This document shows positions 1-6,360 of a stretch of 14,195 nucleotides of DNA, one piece after another (the first letter of the stretch is position 1; the number at the start of each line of letters is the position of its first letter). Source of the DNA: Rhodospirillaceae bacterium (GTDB taxonomy: Bacteria > Pseudomonadota > Alphaproteobacteria > UBA11136); assembly GCA_002686135.1 (NCBI GenBank), contig NZAO01000096.1, forward strand, positions 1 to 14,195, read 5' to 3'. Below the pieces are notes generated by a model. The model made no database searches. It was not told the origin of the DNA and worked only from the letters and a program-made list of their open reading frames with translations. Made by a program: the position numbers and the translations under genes.

Positions 1-70
1 GGGAAACATGCGCCGCAACAATTTGTGTCGCTAAACCCAGTATTTCTTTCGCACTCACTTGTTCAGACAT
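1..70 (-). CDS. MucR/Ros-family transcriptional regulator, N-terminal fragment
   Basis: Only the first 23 codons are inside the window; the gene runs off the left edge. The visible protein begins MSEQVSAKEILGLATQIVAA and continues HVS. This matches the usual start of Ros/MucR proteins, a short polar leader followed by a helix of the type LxLTxxIVxAYVSNN. The zinc-finger DNA-binding part that defines the family would lie outside the window. The ATG (complement of 68-70) has a GGAGG ribosome-binding site (complement of 81-85) ten bases upstream, so the start is well supported. MucR proteins are alphaproteobacterial silencers and regulators that bind AT-rich DNA and often control their own promoter; the divergent spacer up to tusA is AT-rich. 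Identification rests on a short N-terminus and the neighbourhood, so it is likely but not certain. Confidence 0.72.
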   Translation of the reverse strand, partial: MSEQVSAKEILGLATQIVAAHVS

Positions 71-98
71 TTAAGATCAACCTCCAGAATATGCATTT

Positions 99-128
99 TT
101 CAAATATATACTTCTTATCACTTATATT
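99..128 (+). promoter_or_regulatory. Candidate promoter of the tusA-like gene, overlapping the mucR promoter
   Basis: On the plus strand TTCAAA (99-104, 4 of 6) and TATATT (123-128, 5 of 6) are 18 bases apart. A start near 135 would give a leader of about 35 bases before the ATG at 170. The boxes interleave with those of the divergent minus-strand promoter, so one bound protein could affect both genes. AT-rich DNA yields such matches by chance, so confidence is low. Confidence 0.28.
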
Positions 129-133
129 CACAA
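105..133 (-). promoter_or_regulatory. Candidate sigma-70-type promoter of the mucR-like gene
   Basis: On the minus strand a TTGTGA box (complement of 128-133) is followed after 17 bases by TATATA (complement of 105-110). Each box matches its consensus at 4 of 6 positions, with ideal spacing. Transcription would start near 98, giving a leader of about 28 bases that contains the GGAGG site. Found by eye only. Confidence 0.4.
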
Positions 134-169
134 TGACAAAAAGATGCACCCATTAATAAAATAATAGAA

Positions 170-472
170 ATGAACTCTTTAAAAGTGCCAGATAATTCCC
201 ATATCACCACTAATTTTCACAAAGCGGACTGTTTTCTCGACATTACGGGTGAGGTTTGTCCCATGACCTTTGTCAAGACCAAGCTCATGCTTGAACGCCT
301 AGCGCCGGGCGCCATCGCCGAAGTGCGCCTGCGGGCAGGAGAGCCTCTCGACAACGTACCTCGATCAGTGAAGGAAGACGGGCACGAGGTGCTGTCGTTG
401 GTGCCTGAAATCGCTCAAGAGGAAGCTCAGGATATGGAAATGATCTATCGTTTGCACATACGCCGCGCCTGA
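170..472 (+). CDS. TusA/SirA-family sulfur carrier protein
   Basis: A 100-residue protein of the TusA (SirA/YeeD/YedF) fold, about 20 residues longer than E. coli TusA because of an N-terminal extension. The family signature is seen as LDITGEVCPMTFVKTKL (residues 23-39). Cys30 is the expected persulfide-carrying cysteine. The usual CPxP motif is CPMT here, with Thr33 in place of the second proline; several TusA-like paralogues vary at this site. A region of the type GAIAEVRLRAGEPLDNVPRS (residues 47-66) follows, as in the family's second strand and helix. Such proteins pass sulfur from cysteine desulfurases to tRNA thiolation, molybdenum cofactor or dissimilatory sulfur pathways; the acceptor here cannot be told. 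The gene stands alone, divergent from the mucR-like gene and convergent with tsaB. No clear Shine-Dalgarno site precedes the ATG, and the first 20 codons are AT-rich compared with the rest. Confidence 0.85.
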   Translation: MNSLKVPDNSHITTNFHKADCFLDITGEVCPMTFVKTKLMLERLAPGAIAEVRLRAGEPLDNVPRSVKEDGHEVLSLVPEIAQEEAQDMEMIYRLHIRRA

Positions 473-599
473 ACTCTTTGTAGGGGTTTTAATCACCCTG
501 GAATGAAAAACGGAAATAACAAAATCCACCGGTTTCAGCCGAAGCCGGAACCCAGTGCCCAGGCATCCATTGGTCTTAGCACGGACCCGGTGCCAGAGG

Positions 600-1367
600 T
601 CATGGGGCGACTTCTTTCATTCGACCCTGGGGCAGTCTCGCATAATGGGAATGGACATAAAGCGGTACAGGCTCTGACCCAAAAGTTTCGGGCTCACGCC
701 CGGCGGCAATAACCGCCACGGCAGCGGCATCTGGCAGTCCCGGACCGCCCGCATAGATAATCTGGTGGCCTGGGCCGGCGGCGCGTTTCTCCGTCGCCAG
801 AACATGCCGGATCAGTGGCGCGCCGTTTCCGGCAATAAGCACCAGGCCTTTTTGTGGTAGCTGTCCAGGAACATCTTCAAGCATGGCCGCACCAGGAGAA
901 CTGGTCGCCTGCCAGGGAAAAGCAGACTCCACGTCTTCATTACGGGAGAAAATCTGAAAGTATAGGTCGCTGCGCCCCGCCGACAGTGCCACAAACAGGG
1001 TGTCGGGCACCGCTGTGTCTTTGTTCCCATCCTCAGCGCGTGCCTCCAGGGCGATAGCCTCAAGGCTGGTAACGCCCACCAGCGGCAGGCCACGGGCCAG
1101 CGCCAGGCCGCGGGCAGCCGCCAGGCCGATGCGGACTCCGGTAAAGGAGCCTGGCCCGACCGTGACTCCCAGCCGGTCAAGATCCCCGAAGGCCCAGCCG
1201 GCCTCTTCCATCACGGAGTCCACCATGGGGATGAGTGCCTCTGACTGGCCGCGGTCCATAAATTTGCAATGATGCGCCACGACCGGGCTGCCGATTTCCT
1301 TCTTCCCGTCGTCCCACAGCGCCACCGAACAGGAAGCAGCCGACGAATCAAGGGCTAGAAGTCTCAT
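600..1367 (-). CDS. tsaB: tRNA threonylcarbamoyladenosine biosynthesis protein TsaB
   Basis: A 255-residue ASKHA-fold protein, near the usual 220-240. TsaB supports TsaD and TsaE in making the t6A base at position 37 of ANN-decoding tRNAs in the cytoplasm. The start MRLLALDSSAASCSVALWD (residues 1-19) is the typical N-terminal strand pair. GPGSFTGVRIGLA (71-83) is the family hallmark, and the end, with PLYVHSHYARLP, fits the usual PLYxRPPDAxLP tail. The ATG at 1367 is preferred over an in-frame start at 1400 because the family begins at MRLLALD and a G-rich stretch (GGGGGG) lies seven bases upstream. In many relatives rimI follows directly; here the next gene is the convergent tusA and no rimI is seen. 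TsaB is essential in many bacteria. Confidence 0.95.
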   Translation of the reverse strand: MRLLALDSSAASCSVALWDDGKKEIGSPVVAHHCKFMDRGQSEALIPMVDSVMEEAGWAFGDLDRLGVTVGPGSFTGVRIGLAAARGLALARGLPLVGVTSLEAIALEARAEDGNKDTAVPDTLFVALSAGRSDLYFQIFSRNEDVESAFPWQATSSPGAAMLEDVPGQLPQKGLVLIAGNGAPLIRHVLATEKRAAGPGHQIIYAGGPGLPDAAAVAVIAAGREPETFGSEPVPLYVHSHYARLPQGRMKEVAP

Positions 1368-1634
1368 AACAGCGCCCCCCGGCCTCCGGCTATAGGGCAA
1401 GACGGATGAAGATATCCCATGCTAAAACCGGCATCGCACCAACCGTTTCGCCCCATCATCAAGAACCACCCATGACCCTGGTAGAAATAGCCCCACCCAG
1501 CTTTGATAAGACGGGCTTTAAAAAGGGTTAACCCTACTTGCGGAGATGACAAGGCGCTTCTAGTGTGCCAACCACCATCTTTGCGGGTGGGGAAAGCCCT
1601 TCGCTAACGTGGAACATATCACGGTGCACAGACC
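1368..1634. other. Divergent intergenic region between tsaB and the deacetylase gene
   Basis: 267 bases without a convincing gene; short reading frames here have no family likeness. It must carry the promoters for tsaB (leftward) and the deacetylase (rightward), but no strong promoter boxes stood out. One perfect 10-base palindrome, GGGTTAACCC, lies at 1525-1534 and could be an operator or chance. A CCACC...GGTGG inverted repeat lies around 1571-1589. Confidence 0.4.
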
Positions 1635-2726
1635 ATGAAATCCGTCATTGCCTTTTCTTTCGTGAATTTCTACGCATCCCTAATGGCCCAGGCCCTTTTC
1701 GCCATGGGATTGCTGCTGACATATCAAGGGCCGGCGGTAGCGCAAACAGCAGATTCCACAGATTCCGACACTTCGGCGGTGGTCTTCATGTATCACCGGT
1801 TCGGCGAGGACAGCCTGCCTTCCACCAATATCCGCATCAACCAATTCGAATCCCATATCGCCGAACTTTCCAGCGGCGGCTATCACGTTCTTCCGATTCC
1901 AGAGATCATAAGCGCCCTGCGCGAGGAGCGCAGTCTGCCCAATCGCACCGTGGGCATTACCATCGACGACGGGTTCCGCTCGGTCTATACGCAAGCCTTC
2001 CCCCGGCTGCGAGAGGCAGGTTTTCCCTTCACCGTCTTTATCGCCACCGACGGCATCGACAGCGGCAACAAGAATCTCATGAACTGGGACCAGATCCGGG
2101 AACTCGCCGCCCACGGCGTTACCATCGGCGGCCATACCGCCTCGCATCTGCATATGGCGGATTCCAACATGTCCAAAAACCGCGAGGATATTGTCCGCTC
2201 CAATGCACGATTCCATGAGGAGCTTGGGTATGGGCCCGAAATGTTCGCCTACCCTTACGGAGAATCGGGCCTGGGGGTGGCAGCACTGGTAGAGGCCGCA
2301 GGGTATGAGGCCGCCTTTGGCCAGCATTCCGGCGTGGTTTATTCCGGCTCGGATTTCTTCAACCTGCCGCGCTTTGCACTCAATGAGAGATACGGTTCTC
2401 TTGAGCGCTTCCGCCAAGTGGCCAATGCCCTGCCACTTCCGGTATCCGATCTTTTGCCCGCGGATATGGTACTGAACACCGATCTGCCTCCGGTTGGGTT
2501 TACCGTGGCCGAAAGCATCCGCCACCTCGACCAGCTGGCCTGTTTTCCCTCCGCAGGACCAAAAGCCATCATCGAGCATCTGGGGGAACGCCGCATCGAA
2601 GTACGTTTCGTTAAGCCCCTGCCGGAAGGGCGGTCTCGCCTTAACTGTACCCTGCCTGGACCCGGGGGACGCTGGCGCTGGCTGAGCATGATGTTCTATC
2701 GGCTTCCTTCGGCGGGTAGCGAATAA
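1635..2726 (+). CDS. Exported polysaccharide deacetylase (NodB-type, carbohydrate esterase 4)
   Basis: A 363-residue protein predicted to remove N-acetyl groups from a GlcNAc-containing polymer outside the cytoplasm. Residues 1-36 form a signal peptide with a hydrophobic core and a likely cleavage after AVA (36). The NodB domain spans about 48-240: MYHRF (52-56), the metal/catalytic motif TIDDG (109-113, Asp111-Asp112), the zinc-binding HTASH (His167, His171) and AYPYG (205-209). Its layout is closest to the PgaB/IcaB-like group. Residues about 277-363 form an extra C-terminal domain with the protein's only two cysteines (303 and 338), which could form a disulfide. The ATG at 1635 is chosen because it gives a complete signal peptide; its ribosome-binding site is weak. 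The gene converges with a glucosaminidase gene across a terminator. The substrate (peptidoglycan, poly-GlcNAc or other) is unknown. Confidence 0.88.
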   Translation: MKSVIAFSFVNFYASLMAQALFAMGLLLTYQGPAVAQTADSTDSDTSAVVFMYHRFGEDSLPSTNIRINQFESHIAELSSGGYHVLPIPEIISALREERSLPNRTVGITIDDGFRSVYTQAFPRLREAGFPFTVFIATDGIDSGNKNLMNWDQIRELAAHGVTIGGHTASHLHMADSNMSKNREDIVRSNARFHEELGYGPEMFAYPYGESGLGVAALVEAAGYEAAFGQHSGVVYSGSDFFNLPRFALNERYGSLERFRQVANALPLPVSDLLPADMVLNTDLPPVGFTVAESIRHLDQLACFPSAGPKAIIEHLGERRIEVRFVKPLPEGRSRLNCTLPGPGGRWRWLSMMFYRLPSAGSE

Positions 2727-2733
2727 CCGTTTC

Positions 2734-2769
2734 AAAAAAAGCGCCTCACCGAAAAACGGGGAAGCGACT
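2734..2769 (-). terminator. Rho-independent terminator between convergent genes
   Basis: The stem CGCCTCACCG (2742-2751) and CGGGGAAGCG (2757-2766) pair at 8 of 10 positions around a five-base A loop. Read on the minus strand, the hairpin is followed by seven T residues (complement of 2734-2740), a classic terminator for the glucosaminidase gene ending at 2799. In the plus direction only a short ACTTT follows, so it would stop the deacetylase transcript less well. Confidence 0.72.
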
Positions 2770-2798
2770 TTAAATCAATGAATAATGTTTAGAGCGGC

Positions 2799-4142
2799 TC
2801 AGCCTCCAGAAGGCATCAGCCCGGCTATCTGCGCACCGTGGAGGCGGGCGCGGTCGAGCGGAGCCAGGTCGTTGGCCGACATGATGGTGTGTAGGGTATC
2901 TACGTAGTCCTGGCCGCGTTCGGAATACCGCGTCAGAGTCTTGGCCAGAGCAAAACTGTCAAGGCCGGTTCCGACACGGCGCATGGTCGCGCGGGCCTTG
3001 CGGAACTCACGATAGGCACGGTGGGTATTGAGGTTGTCGATATAGGCATGCACGCCGTCAATTAAACGGTTGTAGGTCCGGACGGCATGAGTGCTGTCAG
3101 CGTCGCGATCCAGCGGCACCAGTCCCCGGGTTTCGTTAAAGGTCCGCTGCCCGAATGGAGCGTTACCTTCCTGGGCAAAGCGGGACGTGCCCCAACCGCT
3201 TTCCTCCACCGCCTGGGCAAGCGCGAGCGAAGGCGGCACCACATCCACCCGCTCAAGGAGTTTTACCAGAGCCGTTCTGTTGAGCCGCATCTTGTCGAGA
3301 CCGTGGCGCCGGGCCAGATCCTTCAGCCAGGCGCGACCCCGCTCCGACAAGGTCCCGCCCATACGTACCTGGGAGTTGATCTCCAGAAGCTTCCAGCGAT
3401 CGGCCGAAATGGCGTCGTTAACCTGCAAGATCAAGGGCAGCATGGCCTTGAGAAACATGGACTTGCGCTCCGATACCGACATCATGGTTTTCAGGTCCCT
3501 GGGCAGGCAGTCGATAAAAACCCTGGGTACCGGCTGATGTCCGTAGCGCACCTTGGTCAGACTGTAATTAAGAGAATTAAAGAAACTTCCCAGCTTGGCT
3601 ACGCTCTTTACAGTCACGCCTCCGCGCAGATTAGCAATGGATCCGCCACTTGGCGGCGATACCACGGACGGAGATCGCCGTTGCGGCAGCCATGCGCTGT
3701 CGCCGGAGGCCATGGTAAACGGGGTGGAAAAAGGTACATAGGCGGGCTTGTGCTCAGGTGTGGGCGGCACGACTACAGCCACCTCTACGGTTTCACTGGG
3801 GGCTTCCGAGACGGCTTCCTCCTGTGTCGGCTTCACCGACTCGGAGAGGGCCTTTGCCGCCATGTCAACCGTGTCAAAAGACGTCCCCGGGAGCAGAGCA
3901 ATGGCAAAGACCGGCGCCGAGCGGCGCAGATCATTTGCAGCCACCACCTCATCGGCGTCCAGCGCGGCGGACGACAGCGACAGGGAATACATGGCCCGTT
4001 CAACCGGACTAAGGGCCGCGACCAAATACATGCCGACCACGCATAGGCCCACAAAACCCAGCACAAACTGTTCGTAACCGGGACGCCGCAGCGTGGTGCG
4101 ACCTTTGGAACCAGATGATGACATGGAAGAAAGGCCCAGCAT
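2799..4142 (-). CDS. Membrane-anchored Bax/FlgJ-like glucosaminidase (GH73-type)
   Basis: A 447-residue protein with one N-terminal membrane segment (about 25-45), a long low-complexity Ala/Ser/Pro/Glu-rich linker (about 90-170) and a C-terminal glucosaminidase domain (about 210-425). The core PPSLALAQAVEESGWGTSRF (303-322) followed by AQEGNAPFGQ closely fits the E. coli Bax family; Glu314 in ESGWG is the expected catalytic acid. Such enzymes cut the beta-1,4 bond after N-acetylglucosamine in peptidoglycan. The anchor and topology place the catalytic domain in the periplasm. Two starts are possible: the ATG at 4142 and the in-frame ATG at 4124 (residue 7). Neither has a Shine-Dalgarno site. 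The gene has an AT-rich 289-base region upstream, ends at a strong terminator, and converges with a polysaccharide deacetylase gene. The family call is firm; the physiological role (wall turnover, division or secretion-related wall opening) is not shown. Confidence 0.85.
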   Translation of the reverse strand: MLGLSSMSSSGSKGRTTLRRPGYEQFVLGFVGLCVVGMYLVAALSPVERAMYSLSLSSAALDADEVVAANDLRRSAPVFAIALLPGTSFDTVDMAAKALSESVKPTQEEAVSEAPSETVEVAVVVPPTPEHKPAYVPFSTPFTMASGDSAWLPQRRSPSVVSPPSGGSIANLRGGVTVKSVAKLGSFFNSLNYSLTKVRYGHQPVPRVFIDCLPRDLKTMMSVSERKSMFLKAMLPLILQVNDAISADRWKLLEINSQVRMGGTLSERGRAWLKDLARRHGLDKMRLNRTALVKLLERVDVVPPSLALAQAVEESGWGTSRFAQEGNAPFGQRTFNETRGLVPLDRDADSTHAVRTYNRLIDGVHAYIDNLNTHRAYREFRKARATMRRVGTGLDSFALAKTLTRYSERGQDYVDTLHTIMSANDLAPLDRARLHGAQIAGLMPSGG

Positions 4143-4431
4143 TAAGTGTATAGATCTCTATGTTGCGACGCACAATTAAACACTGACACATAGCCCGTAA
4201 AACATCTAAGACCTATGAGCTGTACTTTTAGCCCTACATGCATAGGGGATATATATATGATTATATGTAAACCCCGACAAGCACCTTAAATGTGTCGTTT
4301 TGTCACGCTATTATGGTGTGTACAGATACTATTCCATGGGTATTATTTATACACGTATACCACATCTAGTATAAAAGGAACAGAAAAATCTTGGTGTAAA
4401 GGGGCTTAGGCAGCGGCTCTAACAGCGTGCT
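4143..4431. other. AT-rich intergenic region upstream of the glucosaminidase gene
   Basis: 289 bases between nfuA and the glucosaminidase gene, visibly richer in A+T than the coding DNA around it, with a TATATATAT run near 4250-4258. It holds small dyads, for example CCCTA/TAGGG at 4232-4247, and no credible gene. It must contain the glucosaminidase promoter and the end of the nfuA transcript; no typical terminator with a T run was found. Such DNA is a plausible target for an AT-binding silencer such as MucR or H-NS-like proteins; that is inference. Confidence 0.45.
4147..4175 (-). promoter_or_regulatory. Candidate promoter very close to the glucosaminidase start
   Basis: On the minus strand TTGTGC (complement of 4170-4175) and TATACA (complement of 4147-4152) are 17 bases apart. 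The second box ends four bases before the ATG at 4142. If it is used, the message would be leaderless, or start within the first codons and be translated from the ATG at 4124. This would fit the lack of a ribosome-binding site. Found by eye only. Confidence 0.28.
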
Positions 4432-4983
4432 TTACGTAACGGGGCGGACTTCCTCCACTTCGGGAACGTAATGCTTAAGCATGTTCTCGATACCCGATTT
4501 CAGGGTCATGGTGGAGCTGGGACAACCCGAACAGGCGCCCTGCATCTGTAGGTAAACCACCCCCGCCTCAAAGCCGTGGAAGATGATGTCGCCGCCATCC
4601 TGGGCAACCGCCGGACGCACGCGGGTTTCTATCAACTCCTTGATCTGGCGCACCACGTCGTCGTCTTCCCCTTCGCCTTCCGTTGTCGTGCCCTCATCGG
4701 CCAGAATCGTCGGCTGGCCTGTGGCGTAATGCTCCATGATAGCACCGAGAATGGAGGGTTTGAGGACCTGCCATTCCCTGCCTTCCGCCTTGGTGACGGA
4801 AATAAAGTCGTTGCCAAGGAAAACGCTGGCCACGCCCTCTATAGAGAATAGCCGCCCGGCAAGAGGTGAGCGCGAGGCTGCTGCCACCGAGGGGAAATCG
4901 GCCGTTCCCTCTTCCAGGACGGGCTCGCCCGGAAGGAATTTCAGGGTCGCGGGGTTGGGAGTCTGTTCGGTCTGGATAAACAT
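4432..4983 (-). CDS. nfuA: NfuA/NFU1-type iron-sulfur cluster carrier
   Basis: A 183-residue two-domain protein of the NFU1 type found in alphaproteobacteria and mitochondria. Residues 1-90 form the Nfu N-terminal domain, beginning MFIQTEQTPNPATLKFLPG and containing the typical LFSIEGVASVFLGNDFISVTK. An acidic linker (about 97-109, EGTTTEGEGEDDD) leads to the NifU C-terminal domain (110-183) with VRPAVAQDGGDI and the cluster-binding CSGCPSS (Cys151, Cys154). Two subunits hold one 4Fe-4S cluster through these cysteines and hand it to apo-enzymes such as lipoyl synthase or aconitase. It lies downstream of uspA in the same direction, 103 bases away, with an inverted repeat in the gap. The ATG at 4983 gives the family's usual N-terminus, though no strong ribosome-binding site is visible. 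Confidence 0.95.
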   Translation of the reverse strand: MFIQTEQTPNPATLKFLPGEPVLEEGTADFPSVAAASRSPLAGRLFSIEGVASVFLGNDFISVTKAEGREWQVLKPSILGAIMEHYATGQPTILADEGTTTEGEGEDDDVVRQIKELIETRVRPAVAQDGGDIIFHGFEAGVVYLQMQGACSGCPSSTMTLKSGIENMLKHYVPEVEEVRPVT

Positions 4984-5015
4984 GGTTCACTACTGTTCAA
5001 ATAATGTTACGTGAC

Positions 5016-5045
5016 TGCGCCCTTTACATGGCCCGCCGGGGCGCA
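5016..5045. repeat. Seven-base inverted repeat between uspA and nfuA
   Basis: TGCGCCC (5016-5022) is perfectly complementary to GGGCGCA (5039-5045) across a 16-base loop. It lies 33 bases upstream of nfuA and 41 bases past the uspA stop. No T run follows on the minus strand, so it may stabilise the uspA message end or shape the nfuA leader rather than terminate. Confidence 0.4.
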
Positions 5046-5086
5046 AAGATCAAGCCTTCGCAAGAGATGGTATGGAACGGCGAAGA

Positions 5087-5572
5087 TTATGTAATGGCCT
5101 TGATCTGTTCGTCATTGAGATTCCCCGGCACGATGGTAATGGGAACACGAAGCTTGCCCACGAACTTACCCGTCAACGCCGAGACCAGCGGACCGGGGCC
5201 TTTGGCTCCCGTCGCCGCACCCAATACCAGAATTGAAATGGCTGGCTCTTCCTCGATCAATTCGAGAACGCATTCATCGCGGTCCCCTTCGCGCAGAAAC
5301 AACACCGGAAGTTCTCCCGCCCATTCGTTGACCTCCGCCGAGAGGCCTTGCATCACTTCTTCCGCCCGTTTGCGGTTTTCTTCTTGGCTGAGGTCTTCGG
5401 CCGCCATCCAGTGCATGAATTCCGTAGGTTCAATAACGTAAAGCAGGGCTACCTTGCCGCCGGTGCTCTTGGCGCGACGGCTGGCAAAACGCAGCGCCGC
5501 ATGCATTTCCTCGGTTTCGTCCACCACCACCAGAAAAACGCGGTCCTGACTTTGTGCCGGCTGTTTTGCCAT
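5087..5572 (-). CDS. Universal stress protein (UspA family)
   Basis: A 161-residue single-domain Usp protein, slightly longer than the usual 140-150. The N-terminal strand RVFLVVVDETEEMHAALRFA (11-30) is typical. Near the C-terminus G122-2X-G125-9X-G135 follows the ATP-binding pattern G-2X-G-9X-G(S/T), but the last position is Lys136 instead of Ser/Thr, so ATP binding is plausible but not assured. PITIVPG (144-150) is the usual last strand. The ATG at 5572 is chosen over the in-frame one at 5608 because AAAGG lies eight bases upstream and the start falls two bases past the stop of the TIGR02186 gene. That spacing implies translational coupling with the permease cassette. Usp proteins are cytoplasmic and linked to stress endurance; what this one responds to is unknown. 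Confidence 0.9.
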   Translation of the reverse strand: MAKQPAQSQDRVFLVVVDETEEMHAALRFASRRAKSTGGKVALLYVIEPTEFMHWMAAEDLSQEENRKRAEEVMQGLSAEVNEWAGELPVLFLREGDRDECVLELIEEEPAISILVLGAATGAKGPGPLVSALTGKFVGKLRVPITIVPGNLNDEQIKAIT

Positions 5573-5574
5573 TA

Positions 5575-6360
5575 TCACACCTTTCGGAACGCCACCGCGC
5601 CCAGCCACCCCGCCAGCGTGGCCAGAATCACGGAAAGGATACCATAGAGAGCCGCATGGCGGTGGGCGAAGAGAAAAACCTCGGCCCCCAACCCTACCTT
5701 GCTGACGATGAGCGGCGTCGTCTGCGCCCCCACCACACGGCCGTCACGAATAAGAAACACCTCTATTTTATAGGTTCCGGTGGGGACATTGGGCGGGAAC
5801 ACCACATTGGTGCGGAACAGCCTTTCCCCCAGGAACGTCACCTTACCTTCGCCGGGTGCGTAAAACCCCTCACGGCTCTTGCCGCGGAGGAGCGCCGCCC
5901 GGAAAGACACTATGTCCGCCTGCAAAACCGTTGGTTCCGCAACCGGAAGCTCAAGAAAACGCAGACCCAGCTGGTGGCGCGACAAAAGGGTGTAAGGCAC
6001 GAAATCACCCACCGGGCGGTTGCTCGCCATGCGGAAAAAAACCGGCACCTTCTCGAAGGTTACTTCGTCACGGTTGACCCATATTCCGCCAATCCTGTCT
6101 TTACGCCGCACTTTCAGCGATTCTTCCGGACCGCGTACTAGAACCACCACGTCGCCTTCGCCATCGGTGGCTCCGAAAAGCAGCAGTTCGGAGCCCTGAA
6201 ACCCGGTGGTAATAGCAATCAGGTGAGACGACAGGTCCGCCACCAGGGCCTCCGCTCGCGCGGACGCCGGAAAAGCAAGAAACGCCATGGCCAGCAACGT
6301 GGCCTTAAGAATCACGGTTTCTAGGGTGCATTTTTTTACCGTTGCCCGAATCATAGTCAT
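5575..6360 (-). CDS. TIGR02186-type exported membrane-anchored protein of unknown function
   Basis: A 261-residue protein I recognise as the alphaproteobacterial TIGR02186 (alph_Pro_TM) family. An N-terminal signal peptide ends near residue 36 (PASARA before EALVADLS). The body opens with LSSHLIAITTGFQGSELLLFGA (43-64), which with the following GDVVVLVRGP resembles the family's beta-rich start. A C-terminal membrane helix spans about 237-258, with a short basic tail. This predicts a periplasmic domain of about 200 residues held in the inner membrane. It may also keep its N-terminal hydrophobic segment as an anchor. The start codon overlaps the TauE/SafE permease stop by four bases (ATGA). An ATG two codons on (6354) is also possible and sits at better distance from GGGGAA. 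The family travels with this permease type, so a partner role in transport is inferred; no biochemical function is known to me. Confidence 0.82.
   Translation of the reverse strand: MTMIRATVKKCTLETVILKATLLAMAFLAFPASARAEALVADLSSHLIAITTGFQGSELLLFGATDGEGDVVVLVRGPEESLKVRRKDRIGGIWVNRDEVTFEKVPVFFRMASNRPVGDFVPYTLLSRHQLGLRFLELPVAEPTVLQADIVSFRAALLRGKSREGFYAPGEGKVTFLGERLFRTNVVFPPNVPTGTYKIEVFLIRDGRVVGAQTTPLIVSKVGLGAEVFLFAHRHAALYGILSVILATLAGWLGAVAFRKV

Noticed and set aside
503..712. A 69-codon plus-strand reading frame after tusA.
   Set aside because: It overlaps the 3' end of tsaB by 113 bases in antisense, has no family likeness and no good ribosome-binding site. The first 33 codons alone would be free sequence; treated as chance.
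1565..2218. A 217-codon plus-strand frame starting upstream of the deacetylase.
   Set aside because: It is a frame shadow of the deacetylase, very rich in Arg/His, with no recognisable domain, while the overlapping frame holds a full signal peptide and all NodB motifs.
1680..2735. A 351-codon antisense frame covering the whole deacetylase gene.
   Set aside because: Long antisense frames are common in high-GC genes with strong codon bias. The protein has no recognised motif and would run through the terminator.
3087..4046. A 319-codon frame antisense to the glucosaminidase.
   Set aside because: Its composition is typical of a shadow (Arg/His/Gly rich) and the minus-strand gene has clear family motifs.
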